This document shows positions 1 through 9,530 of a DNA stretch of 64,000 nucleotides, piece after piece. Numbering within the stretch: position 1 is the first letter of the stretch; each line of letters begins with the position of its first letter. Origin of the DNA: CAWAYH01 sp963786195 (GTDB taxonomy: Bacteria > Acidobacteriota > Vicinamibacteria > Vicinamibacterales > 2-12-FULL-66-21). The position numbers were made by a program, and so were the translations under genes. The notes under the pieces are model-generated. The model was not told the DNA's origin and ran no database searches. It worked only from the letters and a program-made list of their open reading frames with translations. Location of the stretch: contig CAWAYH010000001.1 of assembly GCA_963786195.1 (NCBI GenBank), positions 1 through 64,000 on the forward strand, in the 5' to 3' direction.

Positions 1-95
1 AGGGGGCTCATCGCGATCTGCGAGACGTTCCACAACACGAAGTAGGCGGTGATCACGAGCGAGAAGGCGATGAGCAGGTTGCCCAGGAACGCCAT
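1..95 (-). CDS. Membrane protein, N-terminal fragment (runs off the window)
   Basis: Only the first 31 codons are visible; the gene continues beyond base 1. The start is strongly fixed: its ATG (95-93) shares one base with the TAA stop of the HEAT-repeat gene (TAATG overlap), so the two are probably translationally coupled. The residues seen form one hydrophobic helix (LLIAFSLVITAYFVLW), consistent with a membrane-embedded enzyme. In comparable acidobacterial operons a family 2 glycosyltransferase often sits here, but that is inference from context; nothing catalytic is visible. Confidence 0.6.
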   Translation of the reverse strand, partial: MAFLGNLLIAFSLVITAYFVLWNVSQIAMSP

Positions 96-1153
96 TAGCG
101 TTGAGCGCCGGGCTGCCACAACATCTGGCGCGCGAGCAGGCCGCCGATGTCCTGACGCGAGACCCGGGCCTGCAACTCGGCGAAGCCGGCAGGCCCCATG
201 GACTGAAGCGTTCGCGCGGCCCGGACCGCGACCGCCCACGTGTCGTCGAGATGCGGCGCGAGGCGAGCGGCCGCGTTGCCAGGGCCCTGCCAGCCCCGCA
301 GCGCGTAGGCCGCCATCGCCCTGACCGGCGGATCGTCGCTCTCCAGCCCCTCGATGGCGACGCGTGCCGACTCGTCGTCGAGCCCCACGTATGCCAGCGC
401 TTCAAAGGCCGTCGCGCGCACCTCGAGCCGGGTGTCGCGAGTCCAACGGCACAAGACGGGCCGCGATCGGGCAGTGCCACAGATGGCCAGGGCCTGGATG
501 TAGTTGAGCCGGTTGGCCGGATCGAGCTCCGACAACTCCAGCAGAAACGGCTCGCACGCGGATCCGAACACCTTGAGCGCCGCGCCGCGCCGGCCGCGGT
601 GCAGGGACGTGTCGTGCACCCGCACGACGATGGCCTCGAGGGCTGTCAGGTCGTGCATGTCCGTCAGCCCGTCGAGCGCGGCGGCCCGCACGTCCGGGTG
701 CGGGTCGTCGAGCGCGGCGACGAGCTGCGGGGTATGGTCCGTGGCCTGGATCAGCCCGAGCGCGCGCAGGGCGCGCGCCCGCCGCCACCACAACCGGCTC
801 CGCAAGTAACGGTCGGCGATGGGGAACAGTGACATCGCCTGCACGACCGCGCGAGCCTTGACGATGCGCGCCGGGTCGCGATCTGCGATGAGAGGTTCGA
901 TCACCAGCCAGGCGATCGTGATCCGATGTCTCGCGGGAGCGTGCAGGAGCTCGTCGCGCGCCGGGTCGTCTCCCTCGAGCGCACGATGCACGAGCGGGCG
1001 GTACCGCTGCAGGCGGCGGCGGTCCAGCGCCTGCTGGACGCCGAATTCAGCCCGTTCGAGGACGACCGCTGCGGCCATCGTGACTGCGGTCGCGACTGCC
1101 GCCCAGACCATGATGGGCGCGAGGCGCGCACATGCGCCGAGCAGCTCGGTCAT
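95..1153 (-). CDS. Membrane-anchored HEAT-repeat protein
   Basis: A 352-residue protein. Residues about 10-32 form a single membrane helix (PIMVWAAVATAVTMAAAVVL). The rest is alpha-helical with recognisable HEAT/PBS-lyase-like repeats, for example LVAALDDPHPDVRAAAL, LESDDPPVRAMAAYAL and LDDTWAVAVRAARTL, so it is probably a protein-protein interaction scaffold at the membrane. I chose the ATG at 1153 because it overlaps the TGA of the upstream TPR/YaiO gene (ATGA); an in-frame start at 1225 would add 24 unlikely residues. It is the middle gene of a three-gene overlapping minus-strand operon. No enzymatic motif is visible. Confidence 0.8.
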   Translation of the reverse strand: MTELLGACARLAPIMVWAAVATAVTMAAAVVLERAEFGVQQALDRRRLQRYRPLVHRALEGDDPARDELLHAPARHRITIAWLVIEPLIADRDPARIVKARAVVQAMSLFPIADRYLRSRLWWRRARALRALGLIQATDHTPQLVAALDDPHPDVRAAALDGLTDMHDLTALEAIVVRVHDTSLHRGRRGAALKVFGSACEPFLLELSELDPANRLNYIQALAICGTARSRPVLCRWTRDTRLEVRATAFEALAYVGLDDESARVAIEGLESDDPPVRAMAAYALRGWQGPGNAAARLAPHLDDTWAVAVRAARTLQSMGPAGFAELQARVSRQDIGGLLARQMLWQPGAQR

Positions 1154-2358
1154 CGAAACCCCTGCACGATCGACACGGTCAGCCGGTCGAGCCTCGTATC
1201 GTTCGACCGCCATTGGTGCTCCCACGTGGTGGCCACCGACGTGAGCGACGGCAGGCGGAGCTGCAACGTGGCCGCGATGGTGTTCGCGCCCAGGTTCCCA
1301 ATCCGATCGGCTGTGAGATCTTCGAAGCTTTCGATGCCGTACGCGTACGTGCCGGTCATGTCCACCCTCCGCCAGCCGCGAAACGTTTCGCGAAGCAGCA
1401 CGGAGTGGTCACCGGAGGACTCGCCGGTGGTGCGGAACGACGACCAGGAGTACGTGTAGCGCGCGGCGAGTCGCCACCGCTCACCGCTCTCCCACGCCAG
1501 GATCGGTGATGCCGCGGTGACGTCGACGTCGAAGAACGACAGATGACGGACGTTGCCGCCGATCTCGATCGCCCCTCGGTACTGCCTGACCTCTGCCGTC
1601 AGGTCGCCGTTCGGCAGCGAGGTGTTGTTCACGCCTCCCGCGCCGCGCATGGCCAGGTTGGTCGAGCGATTGATTCGCCAGATGCCGCCGCCGCCGACGA
1701 GCGTGTCCGACGATCCATTCCGGTTCTGCACGCGCGCGCTGGCCTCGATCTTCAGCCGCGGCCAGACGCGGACGGATGCGGTCAACGAGGCGGACCGCGC
1801 GTCGCCCACCCCTCCCTCGGCGATTCCTTCGACCCCGATCGATGAGCCGTACGCTCTCTGCGTGGCTTCGTACCCCTCGACCAAGTCCGGATCACCCGGC
1901 GCGAGCGCCGTGGCCCGCTTGTAGTACTCGAGGGCGCGCCGGTCGTCGCCGGCGCGCCGGTAGGCGCGGGCGAGCGCGCCGAACAGATCGGCATTCTCGC
2001 CGGCGTCCTGTTCGGCGCCTATGAGGATCTCCAGTGCTTCATGCCAGGCGTCTCTTCTCGTCAGTGCCACGCCCAGACCGATACGCGCGTCGACGTCCGA
2101 GGGATGCTCGAGCACGACTGCGCGAAACCCGGCCTCGGCTTCCTCCGTTCGTCCCAGGCGGAGTTGCAGCCTCGCGATCCACAGCCGGACCTCGACGTCG
2201 GTGGGATTCTCGGCGACGATCCGCTCGAAGATGGCAAGCGCTTCGGCGGTTCGTCCTGACCGCGCCAGCTGTTCTGCGAGGTTCCGATCGGTCGACGGCG
2301 ACTGGCACGTCATGGATAGGACGAGCGCTGTGGCGAGAGGAACGAGCATGCCAACCAT
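1150..2358 (-). CDS. TPR-domain YaiO-family outer membrane beta-barrel protein
   Basis: About 402 residues. An N-terminal signal-like stretch (MVGMLVPLATALVLSM) is followed by three to four TPR units (residues ~30-165: AEALAIFERIVAENP, EEAEAGFRAVVLEHP, RALEYYKRATALAPGDP) and then a C-terminal beta-strand-rich region (SLTASVRVWPRLKIEASARV... ending DRLTVSIVQGFR) typical of YaiO-type outer membrane barrels. The final aromatic-Arg fits an outer-membrane strand. The ATG at 2358 places the signal peptide at the N-terminus; an upstream in-frame ATG (2439) would prefix about 27 charged residues and is less likely. First gene of the operon with the HEAT protein and a membrane protein, suggesting an envelope export or assembly machine (inference). 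Confidence 0.78.
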   Translation of the reverse strand: MVGMLVPLATALVLSMTCQSPSTDRNLAEQLARSGRTAEALAIFERIVAENPTDVEVRLWIARLQLRLGRTEEAEAGFRAVVLEHPSDVDARIGLGVALTRRDAWHEALEILIGAEQDAGENADLFGALARAYRRAGDDRRALEYYKRATALAPGDPDLVEGYEATQRAYGSSIGVEGIAEGGVGDARSASLTASVRVWPRLKIEASARVQNRNGSSDTLVGGGGIWRINRSTNLAMRGAGGVNNTSLPNGDLTAEVRQYRGAIEIGGNVRHLSFFDVDVTAASPILAWESGERWRLAARYTYSWSSFRTTGESSGDHSVLLRETFRGWRRVDMTGTYAYGIESFEDLTADRIGNLGANTIAATLQLRLPSLTSVATTWEHQWRSNDTRLDRLTVSIVQGFR

Positions 2359-2514
2359 GGTGTGTGACGGGCGATGGCGCGCCCCGCCTCCGACAAATAG
2401 TAAGCGCAGAGCGTGCCGAAGATGTCGCCCTAGCCACACGTCGCGTTCGTTTGACGCTCGTCCTCAGCTGCGAGTCTTGGTCACGGCCAAACACGAGACA
2501 AGGCGACTATTCCA

Positions 2515-2543
2515 TTGATCGCTATAGCACAAACGGGTAGACT
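2515..2543 (+). promoter_or_regulatory. Sigma70-like promoter for the PadR-ADOP unit
   Basis: TTGATC at 2515-2520 and TAGACT at 2538-2543 are separated by exactly 17 bp. The PadR ATG is at 2550, only seven bases past the -10 box, so transcription from this site would start at or next to the start codon and give a leaderless mRNA. No Shine-Dalgarno sequence precedes the ATG, which agrees. Prediction from sequence only. Confidence 0.5.
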
Positions 2544-2549
2544 CGTGCC

Positions 2550-2921
2550 ATGTCTCCACTCCGCCGTGAAGGCCCAGAACCAGACGATTTTCTTCCGCTG
2601 CCGCGGGATACCTTCGATGTCCTCGTCTCGCTGGCCGATCGAGATCGCCATGGCTACGCCATCCTGCAAGACATCGCTGAACGGACGGACGGACGTATCC
2701 GTTTGAGTCCCAGCACCCTCTATGCGGCGATCAAGCGGTTACTCGAATCCGAGCTCATCGAAGAGCTGCGCGAACGACCCGATCCGGCTCACGATGACGA
2801 GCGTCGCCGCTACTATCGCCTGACGCCGTTGGGTCGGCGCGTGGCCGAATCTGAAGCCGCCAGGCTCACACGTCTCCTCGCGGATGCGAGGGCCAGCGGG
2901 CTCGTCCCGCGGAGACGATAG
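2550..2921 (+). CDS. PadR-family transcriptional regulator (acidobacterial type)
   Basis: A 123-residue winged-helix protein. Features of PadR are clear: the domain start DTFDVLVSLADRDRHGYAIL, the recognition-helix region LSPSTLYAAIKRLLESELIEE, and the wing RRYYRLTPLGRRVAESE. This short form, placed directly before an ADOP permease, is the typical acidobacterial arrangement. The permease begins two bases after its stop, so the two are co-transcribed and the regulator most likely represses its own operon in response to an unknown ligand (inference). Confidence 0.93.
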   Translation: MSPLRREGPEPDDFLPLPRDTFDVLVSLADRDRHGYAILQDIAERTDGRIRLSPSTLYAAIKRLLESELIEELRERPDPAHDDERRRYYRLTPLGRRVAESEAARLTRLLADARASGLVPRRR

Positions 2922-2923
2922 CG

Positions 2924-5518
2924 ATGCCCGCCACACGTGGTGAACGGTCGGCGCGCGCGTTGTTCGCAGCCGTACTGCATCTCTACCCAGGCTCGTACCG
3001 TGACGAGTACGGGAGGGAGATGACGCTGGTCCTGGTAGACCGGCTCCGCGCCGAACATACGGCCGTCGCGCGAGTCGTCGTGTTCCTGGGCGCCAGTGCC
3101 GCGGTCTTCGCGGATGGTCCCAAACAGCACGCGCTCGTCCTGGCGCAGGATCTGCGACTCGCCCTTCGTCTGATCCGGCGCGAGAGATGGTTCGCGACGG
3201 TGGCCATTGGCACCGTGGCGATCGGAATTGCCCTGTCGACGGCCGTCTTCAGCGTCGGGAAATCACTGTTGGTCGACGCGCTGCCATATCGCGAGGCCGA
3301 GCGCGCAACAATGGTCTGGGTGACCAATCCGCGACAGGGTTACGATCGCGACGTCAACTCGTATCCGCGCCTGCTTGCCTGGCGCGAGCACAGCCAGCTG
3401 ATCGAAGCGTTTGCGGGCTATGCGTTCCGGCGCGCGGTCGTGACCGGCATCGGCGACCCGGAGCAGCTCCTCGTCGTCAGAGCCACACCAGAGTTCTTTG
3501 GCGTCGTTCAGACCGAGCCGGTCGCGGGACGATTGTTCGCCGCGACCGAAGAACAAGCCGCAGTCGTCGTGCTCGGCTACGGCCTCTGGCAACGAAAATT
3601 CGGCGGGAACGCTCGCGCGGTCGGTCAAATCCTGCGACTGGATTCGGTCCCGCACACCATCATCGGTGTGCTGCCGCAGTCGTTTCAGTTCCCCGCACGC
3701 GATCTGGACGCGTGGGTTCCATTGCAACCGAGCGCAGAGGAACGGAGCAGCGGCGCCTTCTGGCTGCAGACCGTCGGGCGACTCAAGCCCGGTGTGTCAC
3801 TTGCACAGGCGCAACAAGAAATGACCGCGATCGCGGCGCGGCTGGGGGCTGAGCGGCCCAGCGATCGAGAGCTTGGCGTCGCCCTCGTCGGTTTGCGCGA
3901 CGAGATCGCGCGCCCATTCAGACCGGCGCTCATCATGCTCACCGCAGCCGTGGTGGGCGTCCTGCTGATCGCCTGCGTGAACGTCGCGGGAATGCTGACG
4001 GCGCGCGGGGCGGCGCGGCGGCGGGAAGTCGCCATTCGAACCGCGCTCGGCGCGTCCAGGCGTCGCGTCGTACGGCAACTGCTGACCGAAGCGGTCATTC
4101 TGTTCGTTTTCGGGGGCGTCCTTGGCGTCACTCTCGGGTCGGTGCTCCTGCGGTTGGTCGTGACGGTCGCACCGCCGACGCTGTCGTGGCTTCGCGACGT
4201 TTCACTGGATGGAGCGATGCTCGCGGTGGCGCTCGGGATGGCGGCCCTCACGGGAGTACTCTTTGGCGTCCTTCCAAGCTGGAAGGCTGCCGGAGCCGAC
4301 GTGGTCGAAGTCGTTGCCAGCGGCGTCAAGGGTGCGGGACGCGGAGGTCTGTCGCAAGGTTTCAGACGGGCGCTGATCGTGTCGCAGATCGCTATCGCCA
4401 CGATGGTCGCGTCGGCGGCGAGTCTGTCGCTCACGAGCCTCGTCCATGCGCAGCGTGTCGACCTCGGATTCGAGCCAGGCCATGTGCTGACCGCGCGAGT
4501 GGAGCTTCCGCGGACTAAATACCCGGAAGCTGCGGCTCGCCAACAGTTCTTCGATCGCTTGCTCGAACGCGTGCGCGCAGTACCTGGTGTCACTGGTGCT
4601 GCCGCGGGGAGTGTGGTCGTGGGTCGGTCAAGCTCTTCCGGGTTCTCGATCGAGGGTCGCCGGGAGACGATTCAGCAGCCACTGACATTCGACAGCATCA
4701 CGCCTGACTTCTTCCGGGTCCTTCAGGTTCCCCTGCTCCGCGGACGCTTTTTTTCGGATCGCGACCGCGCTGACACACAACCCGTCGCCATCATCAACGA
4801 AACCACAGCGAACACGCACTGGCCGAATGAGGATCCGCTTGGTAAGCGTTTCAAATTCGGAGAACCGGACGACGATGCACGGTGGAGGACGGTCGTGGGG
4901 ATTGTGGCGGACACGCGACGGGCCGGCGTCGATCACCCTGTGCGCACCGAGTCCTATCAGCCGTTCACGCAAGACTCGCGGTCGATGACCGTCCTCATTC
5001 GCACCGCTGGGGAACCGGCTGCGATCGCGCCCGCGCTTCGTGCGGTGGTTCGCGAGTTGGATCCGGATCAGCCTCTCGCACGGGTAGCGCCGCTGGAAGA
5101 ATTGATCGACATCCAGACCGCCGCCCGCCGTTTCAACACCTGGCTGCTCGGCGCCTTCGGCGCGGCCGCCATAACCCTCACGGCGATCGGCCTGTACAGC
5201 TTGCTCGCCTATCTGGTTGTTCTTCGCCGACATGAAATGGCCGTACGTCTCGCGATCGGTGGAACGCCCAGCCATGTGCTTGGCCTTATCGTGCGCCACG
5301 TCTCTTGGGTGGTCGGAATAGGAGTGAGTCTCGGCTTGGCCGGAGCGCTCACCGCGGCGAGGTCGATGCGAAGCCTGCTCTTCGGGATCGAACCGTGGGA
5401 TCCGCTGTCACAGACAGCGACGATCGTGGCGCTGGGCCTCGTCGCGGTCGCGGCGGCGTGGATTCCGACACGCCGGGCCATGCGGGTGGATCCTGCGATC
5501 GTGCTCCGAACGGAATAG
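2924..5518 (+). CDS. ADOP-family (acidobacterial duplicated orphan permease) ABC transporter permease
   Basis: An 864-residue protein with two tandem MacB/FtsX modules and no ATPase partner beside it, which defines the ADOP family. A cytosolic N-terminal segment (~1-70, YPGSYRDEYGREM) leads to a first membrane helix (ATVAIGTVAIGIALSTAVFSV), a periplasmic MacB-PCD domain, three helices of the first FtsX domain (~330-460, with the loop RREVAIRTALGASRRRVVRQLL), then a second periplasmic domain and second FtsX domain (~740-864, HEMAVRLAIGGTPSHVLGLIV). Such proteins are thought to belong to macrolide-exporter-like or lipoprotein-release-like systems; the substrate is unknown. Confidence 0.92.
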   Translation: MPATRGERSARALFAAVLHLYPGSYRDEYGREMTLVLVDRLRAEHTAVARVVVFLGASAAVFADGPKQHALVLAQDLRLALRLIRRERWFATVAIGTVAIGIALSTAVFSVGKSLLVDALPYREAERATMVWVTNPRQGYDRDVNSYPRLLAWREHSQLIEAFAGYAFRRAVVTGIGDPEQLLVVRATPEFFGVVQTEPVAGRLFAATEEQAAVVVLGYGLWQRKFGGNARAVGQILRLDSVPHTIIGVLPQSFQFPARDLDAWVPLQPSAEERSSGAFWLQTVGRLKPGVSLAQAQQEMTAIAARLGAERPSDRELGVALVGLRDEIARPFRPALIMLTAAVVGVLLIACVNVAGMLTARGAARRREVAIRTALGASRRRVVRQLLTEAVILFVFGGVLGVTLGSVLLRLVVTVAPPTLSWLRDVSLDGAMLAVALGMAALTGVLFGVLPSWKAAGADVVEVVASGVKGAGRGGLSQGFRRALIVSQIAIATMVASAASLSLTSLVHAQRVDLGFEPGHVLTARVELPRTKYPEAAARQQFFDRLLERVRAVPGVTGAAAGSVVVGRSSSSGFSIEGRRETIQQPLTFDSITPDFFRVLQVPLLRGRFFSDRDRADTQPVAIINETTANTHWPNEDPLGKRFKFGEPDDDARWRTVVGIVADTRRAGVDHPVRTESYQPFTQDSRSMTVLIRTAGEPAAIAPALRAVVRELDPDQPLARVAPLEELIDIQTAARRFNTWLLGAFGAAAITLTAIGLYSLLAYLVVLRRHEMAVRLAIGGTPSHVLGLIVRHVSWVVGIGVSLGLAGALTAARSMRSLLFGIEPWDPLSQTATIVALGLVAVAAAWIPTRRAMRVDPAIVLRTE

Positions 5519-5588
5519 TTCAATCACCCGGGCGAGGTGCTGCCTGACCGCGAACCCATCGATCGTGCCGTCGACACGGCGGCGCCGT

Positions 5589-6807
5589 TCACAGCTGGAA
5601 CACGAGAAACGTGCCGCGGAGATTTGCGTTGCTCGCAGGCTTCGTCATGGTCGGCGCGTGGGCGAAGGCCTCCACGAAGTGCGGGTTCGCGACGAAACAG
5701 GCCGCGCGCCAGCCGCTGAAGCGCGCGAGGGCGCGGCCCATGCCAGAGTAGAGCGCGAGCAGCTTGTCTTCGCCGTGCTCCGCGCCGATGCGCACTCCAT
5801 ACGGCGGGTTGAAGCAGAAGACGCCCGGCCTCATGCCGCGCACGGCGGGCAGCATGCGCTCGATGTAGTCTGGCGTCAGCCCTCGAACGTCATGTTGCGC
5901 GATGACGATTGAGTTTTCGTAAGGGGGACCGGTCAGCCCGGCGGCGCGAAGGTTGCCCACCATCGCGGGAATGGTTTCCGGATCGGCGTCGAGCGCGACT
6001 ATCTGCGGCACGGTTCCTGGAAACAGGTCGGGTGCTTCTGCGCGGCAGATCCTTGAACGCGGCGAGATGGCGCTGCGGGAGATCCGAGGGGCGACGAATG
6101 GCAGCGCCGGTCGCGAGGCCGGCGGCCTCGATCGCAATCGTGGCGCCGCCAGCCATCGGATCGACGAGGGGCTCAGTGCGCGCGTCCCAGCGCGACAACA
6201 TGATCAGCTGCGCCGCCATCGTCTCGCGCAGCGGCGCTGGCCCGGCGGCCACGCGCGCGCCGCGGCGATGCCGCGCCCCGCCGCCGATGTCGATGCCGAT
6301 GACCGTACGCCGCGCTCCCGGCGTTCCTGCGCGGCGCACGACGAACACGACGTCAGGCGAGTCGGCGTCGACTTCGGACGCCACTCTTCGTGACGCCAAG
6401 GTCTCGACGATCGCGTTCTTGACGACCCCGCGGAGCTGGAGTGGCGACGCCTCGAAGTCGAACGAGGGACCAACCTCGACCGAGAAGCGCAGGGATGCGC
6501 CGCCAGGGAGCCTGTCGTCCGACGAGAGCGCGGGCAGGAGGTCGTCGAAGAGCGGCTCGAGGCGCACCGCAGTGCTCGAGCACAGATCCCAGGAGATTCG
6601 CGACGACGTGCGGTGATGGCAAGCGGCTACCCATGCGATGCACGCCTCGAAGGGATAGAGCAGCGTCGCTTCCCCCTCCCGTTTCGGTTTCTCGACGCGC
6701 ACGCCGAACGGCGAGCGCATCACGAGCCGCTTGAGCTCCGCCTCCATGACCCGGTTCGCGCCGCCAGAACCCGTCAGGCGCAGCTCGTTGCAACGCTGTG
6801 CGCTCAC
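5589..6807 (-). pseudogene. RlmL-like class I SAM-dependent RNA methyltransferase, frameshifted
   Basis: Two adjacent reading frames together give one UPF0020/RlmL-type methylase. The upstream part (6807 to about 6050) holds the N-terminal substrate-binding region and the start of the methylase domain (SRWDARTEPLVDPMAGGATI). The downstream part (about 6050 to 5589) resumes with PQIVALDADPETIPAMVGNL and the catalytic motif FNPPYGVRIG. The change of frame lies near 6040-6060, around the shared segment AAFKDL. A one-base indel explains it. Whether it is a true mutation or an assembly error cannot be decided here. If intact, it would be an N2-guanine-type rRNA or tRNA methylase of about 400 residues. 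Confidence 0.8.
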
Positions 6808-6968
6808 GCGTTGCCCGCGCGCTCCACCGCGGCGACCGACACTTGGTAGCGCGTATTTCTGGCGTTCTCAGGCCGGTCGTCAGGACTCATTCAGCTCGGC
6901 CAATAAAAACGAGTCTTCGTTGAAGTCAGGATCTCGCAAGTATGCCTGGGCGTGGTGGAGCGATCCTC

Positions 6969-7604
6969 TCAGGCGGCCGGACCGACGAAGCATATACCGT
7001 TGCCGTCAGGGTCGCGGACGATGAAGTCTCGTCCCCCCCACGCCTGCTTTTTGAGCTTCTGGTCGAACATCGCCCCTGCCGTCACGTACTCAGCGTAGAG
7101 CGCTTTCACGTTCTCGACCTCGATGAAGGCGGTAATGAATCCATCCCGGTCTTGCGCGCCAACAGCGAGCACGGGCTCGTGCACGAATTTGAGATGTACA
7201 CAAGCACCGTCGCGCGACACGGAGCCATAGAACGGTGGTTCCCCATGCAGGAAATCGATCGAGAAACCGAGAGTGTTCCTGAAAAACTCGGCCGACGTCT
7301 CCACATTGGCAGCGAAGATCACCGGCACGGCGCGCGTGAGTCGAGGTGTCGGCGACATGGGTTTGGTCTGCGTGGGCTCATTGGCAACCGCGACCTTCAA
7401 TGCCGCCCAGTTCGCGTAGCCCGCCTCCAGCGCGATGATCTCCTGCGCCTCGCGAAGTGGGAACTCAAGCGCGAGCGCCTCACGGTCGGTCAGCGTCTGG
7501 TAGCGGGCGAGACCGCGAATGCGCCCACCGATCGAGTAGTTGCCCTCGCGATGCCAGCGAACGAGCTGTTTCGCCTGCTTCTTGTAGATGTCGAGACGAG
7601 ACAT
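6969..7604 (-). CDS. VOC/glyoxalase-superfamily protein with an N-terminal helical domain
   Basis: A 211-residue protein. Residues ~1-70 (SRLDIYKKQAKQLVRWHREGNYSIGGRIR) form a helical domain often found in front of glyoxalase-type domains; residues ~90-211 form a VOC fold (VPVIFAANVETSAEFFRNTLGFSIDF ... GGRDFIVRDPDGNGICFVG), which resembles bleomycin-resistance/dioxygenase proteins. The ATG at 7604 is preceded by GGGAGGG at good spacing, so I prefer it over a longer start at 7706. Substrate unknown. Confidence 0.85.
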   Translation of the reverse strand: MSRLDIYKKQAKQLVRWHREGNYSIGGRIRGLARYQTLTDREALALEFPLREAQEIIALEAGYANWAALKVAVANEPTQTKPMSPTPRLTRAVPVIFAANVETSAEFFRNTLGFSIDFLHGEPPFYGSVSRDGACVHLKFVHEPVLAVGAQDRDGFITAFIEVENVKALYAEYVTAGAMFDQKLKKQAWGGRDFIVRDPDGNGICFVGPAA

Positions 7605-7847
7605 GAGCACACCCTCCCTACGTGGTTGCTGTAGGTGGGCCGTGCCCTTTCGGCGAGAGCCGATGCGCCCTACGGACTGAGATGCGATGCGTATGCGCCC
7701 GGCCACTGCACCACGTGGTCAGGCCCTCGTGCTGCGCAGGCGGATCGTAATTGCCTCTCCCGCTCGCGTCAATATGCGGGAATGTCTGAAGGAAGGGATG
7801 GTTTCGTCGAGTCACACGGTGGCGCTGCTCGTCAAGCCACGAGGGAC

Positions 7848-8918
7848 CTAACGTCGTGCCCTCGAAGGGACTTTCTGGAGCAGGTCCGTCGACCAGTTCT
7901 GGATGATGTCGAGATGCGTCGCGGCAGGGATGGTGACAGGCTCGCTGAGTACCATCAGGAAGCGCCCGTCCTTCGCGATGTCGTAACCGCGGACCGGCGT
8001 CGTCCCGCCGTACTGGGTCTGGAACAACGGCTTTGGCTTCCCCGACGTAAATCTCGTCCCACTCGTGACCGGCACTGCCATGACCGTGTTGCCACTCAGG
8101 AGGGCGGAGGGCTCGGCACGCAGGTAGTACAACGTGCGTCCGTCGCGCGCCCACAGCGGTTCGCGGCCGCCGTTGTTCGAGATCTGGTGCCTCGTTCCCG
8201 GGCCAGGGAACGGTTGGACGTAGACCTGCGGCTGCCCGGACTCGTCCGATACATACGCGAGCCATCGCCCGTCGGGAGACAGCGCCGGCTCGATGTCCGA
8301 GAAGCGCGAGCGCACCAGAGGCGTCGCGCGCCAGGTCGTCCCCTCGCGGGTCAGCGTCCAGATGTCCCACGGTTTGTCCAGGACGTCCTGCACGAACACG
8401 AGCGTATTGCCGTCCCGCGTCCAGTCTGCGGGCACCCGCGACTGTTCGGCCGACTCGTCGAGAATCTCGGGCTCGTGTTGCCCTCCAGTGGATGCAACCC
8501 AGTGCAGATGCGCAGGCCCCCGCAGCGCCCGCGAAATGGTGAGACGGCTGCCGTCTGGCGTCCAGATCGGAAATGCGTTCTGCCCCCCAAAAGTCACGCG
8601 CAAGCTCGGGCCGTCGGGCGGCTCGTGCACCCACACGTCCTGATCCTGCGAAGGGTGCAGCATGACCGCGATCCGCTTATCGTCGATCAGACGCAACATC
8701 AGGTCCCCTTCACGTTGCGCGGCGGCCTCGCGCCAGAGCCCGTAGGTTAGCCCAACATAGACGACAGCCCCAATGGCAGCGACGAGCGTGCTCAACCCAC
8801 CCACGACGGCCCAGTATTCCCTCCCACGCCAACCGAGCGGCCACCAAGGGATCACCAGCACCAGCGCAAGCACCACCGCCGCGAGCACGAACGCCCTTGC
8901 TTGCCCACGTCGTTTCAT
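7848..8918 (-). CDS. Membrane-anchored WD40-like (PD40) beta-propeller protein
   Basis: About 356 residues. Two membrane helices near the N-terminus (AFVLAAVVLALVLVIPW and VVGGLSTLVAAIGAVVYVGL) precede a TolB-like propeller with repeated PD40 motifs: FPIWTPDGSRLTIS, VPADWTRDGNTLVFV, EPALSPDGRWLAYVS and EPLWARDGRTLYYL. The propeller closely resembles the C-terminal sensor half of acidobacterial serine/threonine kinases, but no kinase domain is present, so it may be a kinase-derived or stand-alone sensor. An ATG at 8918 (KRRGQ...) fits a positive N-terminus before the first helix; a start at 8960 is also possible. Confidence 0.8.
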   Translation of the reverse strand: MKRRGQARAFVLAAVVLALVLVIPWWPLGWRGREYWAVVGGLSTLVAAIGAVVYVGLTYGLWREAAAQREGDLMLRLIDDKRIAVMLHPSQDQDVWVHEPPDGPSLRVTFGGQNAFPIWTPDGSRLTISRALRGPAHLHWVASTGGQHEPEILDESAEQSRVPADWTRDGNTLVFVQDVLDKPWDIWTLTREGTTWRATPLVRSRFSDIEPALSPDGRWLAYVSDESGQPQVYVQPFPGPGTRHQISNNGGREPLWARDGRTLYYLRAEPSALLSGNTVMAVPVTSGTRFTSGKPKPLFQTQYGGTTPVRGYDIAKDGRFLMVLSEPVTIPAATHLDIIQNWSTDLLQKVPSRARR

Positions 8919-9106
8919 GATCGCGATCAGGAACGGTGCGTCCGCGGCATGAGTTCTCACACAGTCGTTTGACAGGCATGTTCAAGCGGCGCATGATCCG
9001 CGCCGTGCGTGCGGGGCAATCCGCGCTGTGCTGGCGGGAGGGCGGGGCCGCATAAGGGGCATTCCGTCAACCACGCGCGCGAAAACCCGTTAATGGTTCT
9101 TATCGT

Positions 9107-9530
9107 CATGAGCTGATCGAGCTCTTGCCCCTGATGGTCGCCGCCGGGCTGTTCGTCTGGCTGATCCGGTGGATGGAGCGGACCGTGCAGCAGGAACCGG
9201 TGAAGACCCGTGCACACGCGGTCTCCATTGGGATGACGATCCGGGAGGTCGAGCGCGTGCGCCCCATCTTCGACGCGCAAGAGGGCTTCTGCATGCGGCG
9301 GATGCAGACCACGTGTAATTGCGTGGAGGCCGCTGGTCGACGCGCTCCTGAAAATTACCAAGGAATGGAAAGACGAGTACCTGGAGTTTGAGGGCAACCC
9401 GGACTGGGTGCTGGCCTACTGGGAAGAGCATGGCGGGAAGGCGCGGGTGGAACAGATCGCCAGGTATCTGAAAGACCTCAAGGCGGCGAGCCGGCCGGAG
9501 CATCCGGCGGCGAGTAAGGGGGCGGCATGA
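9107..9530 (+). pseudogene. Small membrane-anchored protein, frameshifted
   Basis: Not recognised. Frame 1 reads HELIELLPLMVAAGLFVWLIRWMERTV and continues through an amphipathic region to about 9310; there the sense passes to the next frame, which reads WRPLVDALLKITKEWKDEY and ends at 9530. Together they describe a ~140-residue protein with one N-terminal helix and a charged C-terminus. No ATG opens the frame; a TTG at 9125 is the first usable start. Its stop overlaps the ATG of the following membrane gene (ATGA), so the two once formed an operon. Both are frameshifted. Confidence 0.45.

Noticed and set aside
5890..6616. Plus-strand frames opposite the RNA methylase
   Set aside because: They are Arg/Ala-rich shadows of the methylase codons, with no start signal or domain.
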